A stretch of DNA of 64,000 bases from Pseudomonas uvaldensis (GTDB lineage: Bacteria; Pseudomonadota; Gammaproteobacteria; Pseudomonadales; Pseudomonadaceae). Positions 24,233 to 32,333 of the stretch are shown here, piece after piece (within the stretch, counting starts at the first letter, position 1; each line of letters starts with the position of its first letter). Where the stretch lies: the NCBI RefSeq assembly GCF_021271205.1, contig NZ_JAIWKS010000007.1:124001-188000 (forward strand), in the 5' to 3' direction. The translations under genes and the position numbers were made by a program. The notes below the pieces were generated by a model, which did no database searches, was not told the DNA's origin, and saw only the letters and a list, made by a program, of their open reading frames with translations.

Positions 24233-25347
24233 GGGGAAACCTCCGCCATCGCATTGCACGAACGCTCAGTGAATTCGTTTGGAATCCCCTGGACGCCCCG
24301 CAGTAGGTCACGCGGCGTGATGATCCCGACCACCGCGCCGGCGTCGACGACTGCCAATGCATCACGCTCGGACTTCATCGTCAGGCCGATCAACTCATTG
24401 ATGTCGGCGTTGAGCGTGGTCTTGAGCAACCTTGAGATATCACAGCCAGGGTTCGCGGCCCGGTATGACTCCACCGGCGTCATCACCGAATGAGCCTTGA
24501 CCAGATGCAGGCGCGAAATGCCCGCAACGAACTCCGCGACGTAGTCGTCCGCAGGATTGAGCACGATGTCTTCCGCCGTGCCAACTTGAATGATGACGCC
24601 GTCTTTCATGATCGCGATGCGATCACCAATGCGGATCGCTTCATCCAGATCATGGGTGATGAATACCGCAGACTTTCCCAGCTCCTTGGTCAACTGACGG
24701 AACTCATCCTGCAGTTGACGGCGGATCAACGGATCGAGCGCGCTGAATGGTTCGTCCATCAAGATGACTTCGGGATCCGCCGTAATGGCCCGGGCGAGCC
24801 CGACGCGTTGCTGCATGCCACCGGACAACTCGCTCGGGTAACGTGAAGCCCAGTCGGTGAGCCCTACCTTGGCCAACGCACGTTCTGCGACCTTGTAGCG
24901 TTCGGCCTTGCCGACGCCCTGGACTTCCAGGCCGAAGGCGGTGTTTTCCAGTACGGTACGGTTTGGCAACAACGCGACGCTCTGAAAAACCATGCCGATA
25001 TTGCGCGCCCTCACATCGCGCAATTGCGCGGGGGTCAATGAGGAAAGATCCTTGCCCTTGACCAGCACTTTCCCCGCACTCGGTGTGATCAGCTTGTTGA
25101 GTAGCCTGATCAGCGTGGATTTGCCACTGCCGGACAACCCCATGATGCAGAAGATCTCCGCGCGACGAACCTGGAGACTGACGTCAGAGACGCCGACCAC
25201 GCAACTGTAGTCCTGCAGGACCTGGGTCTTGCTCAAGCCCCGCTCCACCACAGCCTGCATTGCCGCCGGGGCTCTATTGCCAAAGATTTTCCAGACTGAT
25301 TGGCAATCTATCAGTACTTCGTTGGTGTCGATATCAGCCGTTGTCAT
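24229..25347 (-). CDS. Quaternary-amine ABC transporter ATPase, ProV type with CBS region
   Basis: A 372-residue ATPase: Walker A GLSGSGKSTLIRLLN near residue 70, signature LSGGMQQRVGLARAI near 165, Walker B VILMDEPFSALDP and H-loop FITHDLDEA. Residues about 285-365 form a CBS-type module (VMTPVESY, DALAVVDAGAVVGIITPRD), which in OpuA/ProV senses ionic strength. It is the usual partner of the OpuAC-type binding protein encoded 75 bases upstream. The presence of catabolic enzymes in the operon argues for uptake as nutrient rather than pure osmoprotection. Confidence 0.88.
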   Translation of the reverse strand: MTTADIDTNEVLIDCQSVWKIFGNRAPAAMQAVVERGLSKTQVLQDYSCVVGVSDVSLQVRRAEIFCIMGLSGSGKSTLIRLLNKLITPSAGKVLVKGKDLSSLTPAQLRDVRARNIGMVFQSVALLPNRTVLENTAFGLEVQGVGKAERYKVAERALAKVGLTDWASRYPSELSGGMQQRVGLARAITADPEVILMDEPFSALDPLIRRQLQDEFRQLTKELGKSAVFITHDLDEAIRIGDRIAIMKDGVIIQVGTAEDIVLNPADDYVAEFVAGISRLHLVKAHSVMTPVESYRAANPGCDISRLLKTTLNADINELIGLTMKSERDALAVVDAGAVVGIITPRDLLRGVQGIPNEFTERSCNAMAEVSP

Positions 25348-25422
25348 TTTGGTAACCCATCGAGCCAGTGCTTCTGGCTTCTCTCATTGAACGAAAGGCG
25401 GCAGTGGCAAACTACGTGCGTC

Positions 25423-26271
25423 TTAATTCTTCACATTAGCCCAGCGCTTCATCAGCTCGGCATGGTTGTCGGTCCAGTCCTTGACCGCTTCAGCCATGGT
25501 TTTACCGTCCTTGACTGCGCTATTGATCTGAGTGATGTCGGCCAGGGGAACGTAAACGCCCGCCATCACTTCACGTGCGTGAGGGTAGCTTTCGGAGAAA
25601 CCCTTGTGCCCTACCCAGTAGTAACCCTGTGCGGGTGGGAAAACACCCTTTGGATCCTTCAGGAACTTGAGGTCATATTTCTGCGCCATCCAGGACGGTT
25701 CCCAGACAGTGACGGCTACCCACTCCTTGCGGTCTACCGCCGACTTCAGCGCTGCGGTCATTGCCGCAGTACTGCCTTCGAGCAACTTGGGCTTGAGGCC
25801 GTAACTGCTGACCGCATTTGTGGCATCGCTCATCAAGCCCGAGCCTGGTTCAATGCCGATGATCTTGTTGCCGAACTTATCGGCGTTGTCGTTAAGCTGG
25901 TCGATGGAATCGATCGTCACGTACTTCGGTACGGCGATGCCCTGATAGAGCCCGAAGGAAACCGGCGAAAGTTTTTCCAGGCGGTTTTTGTTCTTGTTCC
26001 AGTAGTCGTAAGCCGCGTAGTCGATTTGCGACGCCAGCACCTGGATATCCCCTTTGGTCAGGGCGGCGTAGGCAATGCCCCACTCGGAGAACTCGACGAC
26101 TTTCACGGTGTAGCCGGAATTTTCCAGCGCCTTCTTGGTGATGCCGGTGATGGGCGTCAGGTCTTCCCACGACAATGTTCCCATGGTGATCGTCTTTTCT
26201 TCCGCCTGGGCGGACAAACTCATCAGGCCCACCATTGCGAGGGCGCACAGTGCCTTCCACATTTTTTTCAT
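25423..26271 (-). CDS. Periplasmic substrate-binding protein, OpuAC/ProX type
   Basis: A 282-residue protein with a typical signal peptide (KKMWKALCALAMVGLMSLSAQA, cleavage after the Ala near residue 22; written here within the length limit as core ALCALAMVGLMSLSAQA). The mature part is the glycine-betaine-type fold, with WEPSWMAQKYDLKFL near 185 and several Trp/Tyr residues suited to a cation cage (SWEDLTP, YAAYDYWNKN, YYWVG). The ATG at 26271 has GAGGAAG six bases upstream and is preferred to 26283. The gene lies 72 bases after the oxidase gene. Exact ligand unknown. Confidence 0.87.
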   Translation of the reverse strand: MKKMWKALCALAMVGLMSLSAQAEEKTITMGTLSWEDLTPITGITKKALENSGYTVKVVEFSEWGIAYAALTKGDIQVLASQIDYAAYDYWNKNKNRLEKLSPVSFGLYQGIAVPKYVTIDSIDQLNDNADKFGNKIIGIEPGSGLMSDATNAVSSYGLKPKLLEGSTAAMTAALKSAVDRKEWVAVTVWEPSWMAQKYDLKFLKDPKGVFPPAQGYYWVGHKGFSESYPHAREVMAGVYVPLADITQINSAVKDGKTMAEAVKDWTDNHAELMKRWANVKN

Positions 26272-26343
26272 GGTCTTCCTCATCTACCTATCAACAGAGA
26301 GTGATGGCTTCCGGGGAACGGAAGCCGTTGTGGTACAGGGCAG

Positions 26344-27690
26344 TCAACCTTCTCGACCTGCTCTGAGGGCTTGCCAGCGAATGACCGAGCCGACCCCCAG
26401 GTTGGTTATTATTTTTGGCGGAAGCTTGCTGGGTTCAGGGCTGCGGCTGAAGGTTTCGAGAAACCTTGAATCCGTCCCGGTTGCCAGCTCAGCAGCCATG
26501 ACACCTGCCAGCGTACTCTTCACGGTCCCCAGACCATTTTCGCAGCACGCCGAATACAGGTTTTCCTCCACCTCTCCAAACGCCGGAGCACTGTTGCGGC
26601 TTAAACAAAGACGTCCGGCCCAACTGAACTCCAGCGGTGTCGATTGCAATTCAGGAAAGCGCGCATCCAGAGAATGTCGTTGCTCCTGCGCCACTTGCGC
26701 CACCCGCTTGAGCGAGACCTGAATACTCGGGTCATACGTGAATCGGGTCCGGATGACGATTCGCGACAAGCCATTTGCAGTGACCTTGCGGACCGTCGCT
26801 CCCATTGGATCGGCAGGCAACAATGCCCACCGGGCCTGCCCGGTAACGTCACGATTGAACTCAGCATGACTGTAGGCCGCCGTCATCGAAGCGTAGGTGA
26901 ACACATGCAGCAGGCGGCCCTGAAAGTGGCCGAAATCCTCGACATGACCATTGACCGCGAGGATCACTTTGGCGGCACTGACGCGACCACGATAAGACTT
27001 GGCCAGCCAACTGCCCCCCTGACGGGATAACTCGACCACGGGTGAGCGCTCGAACAGGGTGATTTTATCCGCCAGGCCGTGGGCCAGGTCGCGGATGTAC
27101 TGGGCCGGTTGAATCATCACCGCGCCAGGCGTGCGGAGCCCCCCGTGGTAATAATTCGATCCGGTGATCTCGCGCATCTGGGCGGCATCGAGCAATTCGT
27201 ACTGCTCACCAATGGCTTGCAGGGATTTGGCGTAATTGAGGTTCAGCTTGATGCCGCGCTCGGTTGCCGCTGCATTGATCTTGCCGGACGGATCGAACGT
27301 TTCGGCCGTCATGCCGTACTCCTGCGCCGCTTGCGCCGCGAACTCAATGGCAAACCGGTTCTGCGCAATCTCCAACGCCGTGGCGGACTCGCCGGCGACC
27401 GAGTACTCGCCCGATGACAGACTGTGCGGTACGTCGATCATGAAACCCGAGTTCCTACCGGCCGGCCCCTTGGCGATTTCATGGGCATCGACGACGACGA
27501 TGGAGTCCTGCGGGCGCAACTGGGACAGGCGGCGGGCGGCTGACAATCCGGCAAATCCGGCACCGATGATCAACCAGTCCGCCGTGACATTGCCATCAAG
27601 CATGCGCACCGGCGTCACACGCGTCGAGATGGCTTCCCACCCTGAAACCCCGGTATCGACCGGCAAGCGCTTGATGCAATGGTGGCTCAT
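26344..27690 (-). CDS. FAD-dependent amine oxidoreductase, PuuB/OrdL/DadA-like
   Basis: A 448-residue flavoprotein. The FAD-binding motif IIGAGFAGLSAARRL is near residue 42, VVVDAHEIAKGPAGRNSG follows (a GRN-SG signature shared with gamma-glutamylputrescine oxidase PuuB), and GRLCLSRNSAPAFG with SACCENGLGTVKSTLAG occupies the C-terminal FAD part near 370-410. Such enzymes oxidise a primary, secondary or N-methyl amine to an imine/aldehyde with release of ammonia or an amine. The start overlaps the aldehyde dehydrogenase stop by four bases, a PuuB-PuuC-like pairing. Confidence 0.85.
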   Translation of the reverse strand: MSHHCIKRLPVDTGVSGWEAISTRVTPVRMLDGNVTADWLIIGAGFAGLSAARRLSQLRPQDSIVVVDAHEIAKGPAGRNSGFMIDVPHSLSSGEYSVAGESATALEIAQNRFAIEFAAQAAQEYGMTAETFDPSGKINAAATERGIKLNLNYAKSLQAIGEQYELLDAAQMREITGSNYYHGGLRTPGAVMIQPAQYIRDLAHGLADKITLFERSPVVELSRQGGSWLAKSYRGRVSAAKVILAVNGHVEDFGHFQGRLLHVFTYASMTAAYSHAEFNRDVTGQARWALLPADPMGATVRKVTANGLSRIVIRTRFTYDPSIQVSLKRVAQVAQEQRHSLDARFPELQSTPLEFSWAGRLCLSRNSAPAFGEVEENLYSACCENGLGTVKSTLAGVMAAELATGTDSRFLETFSRSPEPSKLPPKIITNLGVGSVIRWQALRAGREG

Positions 27691-29204
27691 TTTACGGTCT
27701 CGTCCACGGAGCGATCCGACACATCGATCCAGATGGTCTTCAGCTCGGTGTACTGGTCATGGGCGAAGATGGACTTGTCTCGACCGCCGAAGCCGGACTC
27801 CTTGTAACCACCGAACGGCGTGGACGCATCGCCTTCGCCGAAGCAGTTGACGGTCACGATACCGGCCCGAATCTCACGGGACAGTTTGATCGCCTTGCGC
27901 AGGCTGCCGGTGTAGACCGAGGCGGCGAGGCCGTATACCGAGTCGTTTGCCAAGGCAACGGCTTCAGAGATTGAACTGAAGGTGGTGACTGACAGTACAG
28001 GACCGAAAATCTCTTCCTGGAACAGCCGGCTTTCCCGGTCGACCCCAACGACAACCGTAGGCTCGACGAAGGCGTCGCCCTCGGTTTCACCGCCGTAGGC
28101 CACTTCAAGTTTTCCAGCCGTGGCGTACTCAAGGTATGACTTCACTTTTTCGAAGTGCTCCGGGCTGACCAGGGCCCCTACCCGATTGTGAGGATCCAGT
28201 GGATCGCCCATCTTCCATTCACGGATGTAAGCGCCCATGCGCGCCAGCAACTCATCCTTCACCGACTCATGCACCAGCAGGCGTGAGGTCGCCGAGCAGT
28301 TCTCGCCCATGTTCCAGAACGCGCCATTGACCACTTGTTCAGCGACCAGATCGAGGTCTTCGGCATCGTCCATGACCAAGGCAGGATTCTTGCCGCCGCA
28401 CTCGAGCACGATGCGCTTGAGGTTCGAATCCGCCGCGTAGTGCAGGAATCGGCGGCCGGTGGCTGTCGAACCGGTAAAGCTCACCATGTCGACATCCTTG
28501 TGCAAGCCGATCGGCTCGCCGACATCCTTCCCGGTGCCGGTGACGATGTTCAACACACCGGCCGGCACGCCCGCTTCGAAGGCCAACTCGGCGACCCGCA
28601 GCGTGGTCAGGCTGGTTTGCTCGGCGGGCTTGACAATGACTGAGCAACCGGCGGCAAGCGCCGGGCCAATCTTCCAGGCCAGCATCAGCAACGGGAAATT
28701 CCAGGGCAGTACACAACCGACCACACCAATCGGCTCACGTACCACCAGGGCAAGTGCTCCATCACCGACTGGCGCGGTGTTGTCGTAAATCTTGTCGATC
28801 AACTCGGCATGCCAGCGCAACGTATGGACGGTGTCCGGTACATCCACCAGTTGGCATTCGCGCACCGGCTTGCCGCTGTCCAGGCTTTCAAGGACCGCCA
28901 GTTCATGGCTATTGACCTCCAGCAGTTTGGCAAACTTCAACAGGACGGCCTTGCGCTCGCCGGGCGGCAACGACCTCCAGCGACCATCCTCAGAAGCCTC
29001 CCTGGCTTTGCTGACGGCGTAATTCACGTCATCGGCGTTGCAGGCGGCGACTTCGGCAAGCACCTCGCCCGTAGCGGGATTGCTGGTGATAAACGTATTG
29101 CCCGAAAGCGCGGGCTTGAACGAGCCATTGATGAATGCGTTAGAGGGAAACGACATCGATTTGGCGATGGCTGCATATTCAGCCGCGGTCAATAGATCAC
29201 GCAT
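27687..29204 (-). CDS. NAD(P)-dependent aldehyde dehydrogenase, PuuC-like
   Basis: A 505-residue aldehyde dehydrogenase. VVGCVLPWNFPLLMLAWKIG is near residue 160, the Glu of LECGGKNPALV near 268, the catalytic Cys of NMGENCSATSR near 301 and EEIFGPVLSV near 400. It has the length and flow of PuuC, the gamma-glutamyl-gamma-aminobutyraldehyde dehydrogenase. The ATG overlaps the end of the DapA-like gene by eight bases and has GGGAG upstream. It should oxidise the aldehyde made by the coupled oxidase to an acid. Confidence 0.9.
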   Translation of the reverse strand: MRDLLTAAEYAAIAKSMSFPSNAFINGSFKPALSGNTFITSNPATGEVLAEVAACNADDVNYAVSKAREASEDGRWRSLPPGERKAVLLKFAKLLEVNSHELAVLESLDSGKPVRECQLVDVPDTVHTLRWHAELIDKIYDNTAPVGDGALALVVREPIGVVGCVLPWNFPLLMLAWKIGPALAAGCSVIVKPAEQTSLTTLRVAELAFEAGVPAGVLNIVTGTGKDVGEPIGLHKDVDMVSFTGSTATGRRFLHYAADSNLKRIVLECGGKNPALVMDDAEDLDLVAEQVVNGAFWNMGENCSATSRLLVHESVKDELLARMGAYIREWKMGDPLDPHNRVGALVSPEHFEKVKSYLEYATAGKLEVAYGGETEGDAFVEPTVVVGVDRESRLFQEEIFGPVLSVTTFSSISEAVALANDSVYGLAASVYTGSLRKAIKLSREIRAGIVTVNCFGEGDASTPFGGYKESGFGGRDKSIFAHDQYTELKTIWIDVSDRSVDETVK

Positions 29205-30108
29205 GGTTGGCTCCCGAAGTAATGTGGGCGACGGTGCGCTTCACATGAGTGATAACAGTCTGAAGGCTGCGTTTGTCCTCTGAGTTCAATGGCCGCAGCG
29301 GCGCACGTACATCGCCCACGTTGAGCCCATTCAGTTCACAACCAAACTTGATCGACTGCACAAACTTTCCGCCGTCCAGTGCGTTCATCAACGGCATCAT
29401 CGCGGACATGATTTGACGTCCCTTATCGTAGTTCTTCTCGACCACGCAGGCCTCATATAACGCCACATGTTCTCTGGGCAGAAAGTTGGAACCGGCACAC
29501 ACCCAACTTCTCGCCCCCCAGGCGAAAAATTCCAGTGCCTGATCATCCCAGCCACAGGACAGTGCGATATGTGGAAATTCACGAGCGAGCAAGTGCACGC
29601 GTCCCATATCACCGGAACTTTCCTTGATCGCGATAACGTTTTTCGACCTGCCGACGCGTGCGAGGTATTCCTCGTTCATTTGTACGCACATCCGACCTGG
29701 ATAGTTGTAAAGCATGATCGGCATATTGGCCGCACGATCGATGGTCAACGCATGAATGGCGTTTTCCTGATCGGTCGGGAGCGCATAGGGAGGCGTTGTC
29801 ACAAGGATGGCGTCGGCCTTGATGGCCCTGGCGTCTTCGGCAAACAACACGGCATCTTCGGTTCGGATCGCACCGGTGCCAATGATGAGTTGCACACTGT
29901 TGTTTATGACATCCTTGGCATGAGCTGCAAGTTTCAGACGCTCTTCGGCGGTTTGCGCATAATACTCGCCCGTCGAGCCTCCAATAATAATGCCATGCAC
30001 TTTCGCTTCCACCAGATATTCCAGAACTTCTGCAAATACGTTCCAGTCGATTTCACCACCAGGCTTATGAGGCGTGACGGCGGGTGTATAAATACCTTCG
30101 AATCTCAC
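29197..30108 (-). CDS. Dihydrodipicolinate synthase-family (class I aldolase/lyase) protein
   Basis: A 303-residue DapA-superfamily TIM barrel. GIIIGGSTGEYYAQT is near residue 40, the Tyr of MLYNYPGRMC near 135, and the Schiff-base Lys of VIAIKESSGD near 164. The family includes DHDPS, N-acetylneuraminate lyase, 2-keto-3-deoxy-acid aldolases and 1-pyrroline-4-hydroxy-2-carboxylate deaminase. It heads the amine operon, so a lyase or deaminase step in catabolism is more likely than lysine synthesis. The proline-like deaminase role would fit a hydroxyproline-betaine route, but there is no epimerase nearby. Confidence 0.85.
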   Translation of the reverse strand: MRFEGIYTPAVTPHKPGGEIDWNVFAEVLEYLVEAKVHGIIIGGSTGEYYAQTAEERLKLAAHAKDVINNSVQLIIGTGAIRTEDAVLFAEDARAIKADAILVTTPPYALPTDQENAIHALTIDRAANMPIMLYNYPGRMCVQMNEEYLARVGRSKNVIAIKESSGDMGRVHLLAREFPHIALSCGWDDQALEFFAWGARSWVCAGSNFLPREHVALYEACVVEKNYDKGRQIMSAMMPLMNALDGGKFVQSIKFGCELNGLNVGDVRAPLRPLNSEDKRSLQTVITHVKRTVAHITSGANHA

Positions 30109-30445
30109 GACAACCTCTCCGAATATTAATGACCGGAAGTATCAACGAGCGCAACGGCCTGCGCTCTTCGAAGCACGGTATAAACTTCCATTATTTGAGT
30201 CGTCATCAGAACACTGTCTATAGCGCTGGCTGACAGTACTCGATGCAGGGCAGACCGGCTTTCGCCGTTTAAAACCTTATCAGACCGTATCTATCCCAAT
30301 TGGCAGTGACGACGGCTTCTTATTTTCAAACCTACGAATATGGCAGTCGTAAGTCCTTGAGGCATTATTCTGGTTACGCCGAGTGGTGCTTGCGGCTTGG
30401 ACCAAGATTACGTCTTGGCCTTGCGCATCGACAAGAAACCTTTAT
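30109..30445. other. Gene-free stretch upstream of the DapA-led operon
   Basis: About 340 bases between the DapA-like start and the LysR 3' end. It should hold the operon promoter (AT-rich stretches near 30165-30200 and 30280-30330). No open frame with a ribosome site, tRNA-like or repeat structure was recognised. Confidence 0.4.
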
Positions 30446-30480
30446 GCCGATCAATGCATAACAAAATGTTATCAATCGGC
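30446..30480 (-). terminator. Nested hairpin at the 3' end of the LysR gene
   Basis: GCCGAT (30446-30451) pairs with ATCGGC (30475-30480) and an inner ATAACA pairs with TGTTAT across an AAA loop. It overlaps the stop codon of the minus-strand LysR gene at 30472. Probably a terminator, though the usual U-run is missing. Confidence 0.4.
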
Positions 30481-31437
30481 GTTACGGCCGAATTGGGACA
30501 GCAGCCAGTCCCTGAGCCGACAGCAAGCCTCATCCGTCTGGCGATCTTCCCTGAAGGTCAGATAATGCAAGCTCTCTTTGAGCACCATCTCATCGGCGAC
30601 CGGGCGGACCAGCGCGCCGCTCTCGATCAGGTGCGCTACCAGATGGTTCCAGCCGAGCGCCACCCCTTGATGGGTCAACACCATGCTGATGATGAGGTTG
30701 TAATCGTTGGCATTGAGCACGTGAGGACTGTCATGCGGACGCTCGTCCATGACAATACGGTGGAAAGCAAACCAGACTCCCCAATCGACGTGCTCGGCGA
30801 CCTGGGCGCGCCCATAGGGGCTCAGGTTCAACAGAACACCATCGCGCAGGGCTTCCAGGCTCGACAATTCGGGATGATCGGCCAGGTATCGGGGCGTGCA
30901 TACCGGATAAATGACATCGTGAAACAACGGATAGCTACGGTAGCCATCCTGGATCCTGGCCATCTTGGTGATGAAGATGTCGGGCTTGATCCCAGGCTCC
31001 ATCGACAGGAAATTCTGGGTAGTGATGAAATTAAGATCGATGTCAGGATTCTGGGAAAAGAATGTCGGCAGCCTCGCCGACAACCACAGTGCAGAGAACG
31101 CCGGGGAGCAGCAGAGCGTCAGGATCTTCTTGCCGGAGTTTTTCGTCCGGATGCGTTCGGCCGCTTGTGAAATATTGACGAAAGACATCTGGGCCGCGTC
31201 GAAAAAAATCACCCCTGCCTCGGTCAGCTCCACCGCCCGGCCAACCCGTTTGAACAAATTGACCCCGAGATATCCCTCCAGCTCCCGAATCTGTCGGCTG
31301 ATGGCGGCCTGGGTAACGCACAAGGCTTCCGCCGCACGGGTAAAGCTTTGGTATTTCGCAGCCGCTACGAACGACTTCACCGCTTTGAGGGACGGCATTT
31401 TCAGCAGCGTCATGTCGGGTTCGATGTGCTTGACCAT
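30472..31437 (-). CDS. LysR-type regulator (GcvA-like)
   Basis: A 321-residue LysR protein: HTH at about residues 30-50 (RAAEALCVTQAAISRQIREL) and a binding domain with SPAFSALWLSARLPTF, LTLCCSPAFS and GVALGWNHL near 260. It is of the GcvA-like class in which the central FxxxxPxxD motif is modified. It lies upstream of the DapA-led operon on the same strand, 363 bases away, and next to the decayed LysR copy on the other side. It may regulate the amine operon together with the GlxA-type protein, but LysR targets are usually divergent and nothing intact is divergent here. Confidence 0.82.
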   Translation of the reverse strand: MVKHIEPDMTLLKMPSLKAVKSFVAAAKYQSFTRAAEALCVTQAAISRQIRELEGYLGVNLFKRVGRAVELTEAGVIFFDAAQMSFVNISQAAERIRTKNSGKKILTLCCSPAFSALWLSARLPTFFSQNPDIDLNFITTQNFLSMEPGIKPDIFITKMARIQDGYRSYPLFHDVIYPVCTPRYLADHPELSSLEALRDGVLLNLSPYGRAQVAEHVDWGVWFAFHRIVMDERPHDSPHVLNANDYNLIISMVLTHQGVALGWNHLVAHLIESGALVRPVADEMVLKESLHYLTFREDRQTDEACCRLRDWLLSQFGRNAD

Positions 31438-31680
31438 AACCTGGTGTATTGATATCCGGTTCGGGACCCGAGGGCCTGCAAGAAAAGGGGGTAATTGATT
31501 GGCTTGGGGAGCGCAAGGAAGAGATTAACGGAAATTGCCATGCCGGCTGTAGCCCTGGTGTCCCGCATGCAGTTCAATCAGCCCACGATGGCCAACTTCT
31601 CATCCCCTCCCCCTGAGATGCTCTAACATGAGCCAATGTTCATGCCTCTCATTTCCAGAGACTCGCCGGATAGCCAATAC

Positions 31681-32214
31681 ATGAGAGATCTGCCACCGAC
31701 CGCTACATTGCGTGCCTTCGAAGTCGCCACCCGACACACAACCTTTACCTCTGCAGCCAATGAGCTGCATGTGACTCGAAGCGCGGTCAGCCCCCAGCTC
31801 AGGCATCTCGAAGAGCTTTGGGGATTGCGGTTGTTCGAACGTGGCGAGTCGCTCGGCCTCACGGCAGCAGGGGCGACGCTGGCGCCCATCGTAAGGAAAT
31901 TCTTCATGAGCCTCGAGGCCACCCTGGCCGATCTTCGCGGACAGAAAGGCAGGGGCCGGCTTGAAGTCAGCACCACGTACTCCTTCGCCCTGAAATGGCT
32001 GCTGCCACGCTTGCCGAGTCTCTCTCGGCAGTGGACATATTGAAGCCGAAATCAACGATGGCCGGCTGGTGCGGTTGTTCGACGTGCCATTCCCGTCCCC
32101 CTTGCCTACTATTTCGTCTGTCCAAAGGGCATCGAATCGCAGCCGCACATCGTCAGCTTCCGTCAGTGGTTGATCGGCAAGGCACTGAAGGTCCAAAGGA
32201 TTTGGGATGCATTA
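31681..32214 (+). pseudogene. Decayed LysR gene, paralogue of the gene at 35375
   Basis: The first 115 codons (MRDLPPTATLRAFEVATRH onward) agree closely with the intact LysR at 35375. At about 32030 the sequence jumps to the part encoding GHIEAEINDGRLVRLFD, corresponding to 36098 onward in the intact copy. The missing piece is 374 bases by position, lies between two CAG trinucleotides in the intact copy, and is not a multiple of three, so the frame is lost; the open frame ends at WTY. A second single-base loss occurs near 32104 (CCCTTGCCTAC against CGCTGGCCTAC). The stop codon is also changed. Similarity also continues outside the gene on both sides (about 31604-32267 against 35294-36335). 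Confidence 0.85.
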
Positions 32215-32333
32215 AAGTCTGCTCATGGAAGGATGAGGAGACTCTGGGTAGCAGCTGGAAGCGGGTTCACACTCACCCAATACAGCCCCCGTCCGCTGCC
32301 ACGTCCGGGGACTGTCAATCTCTGTGATGAAGC

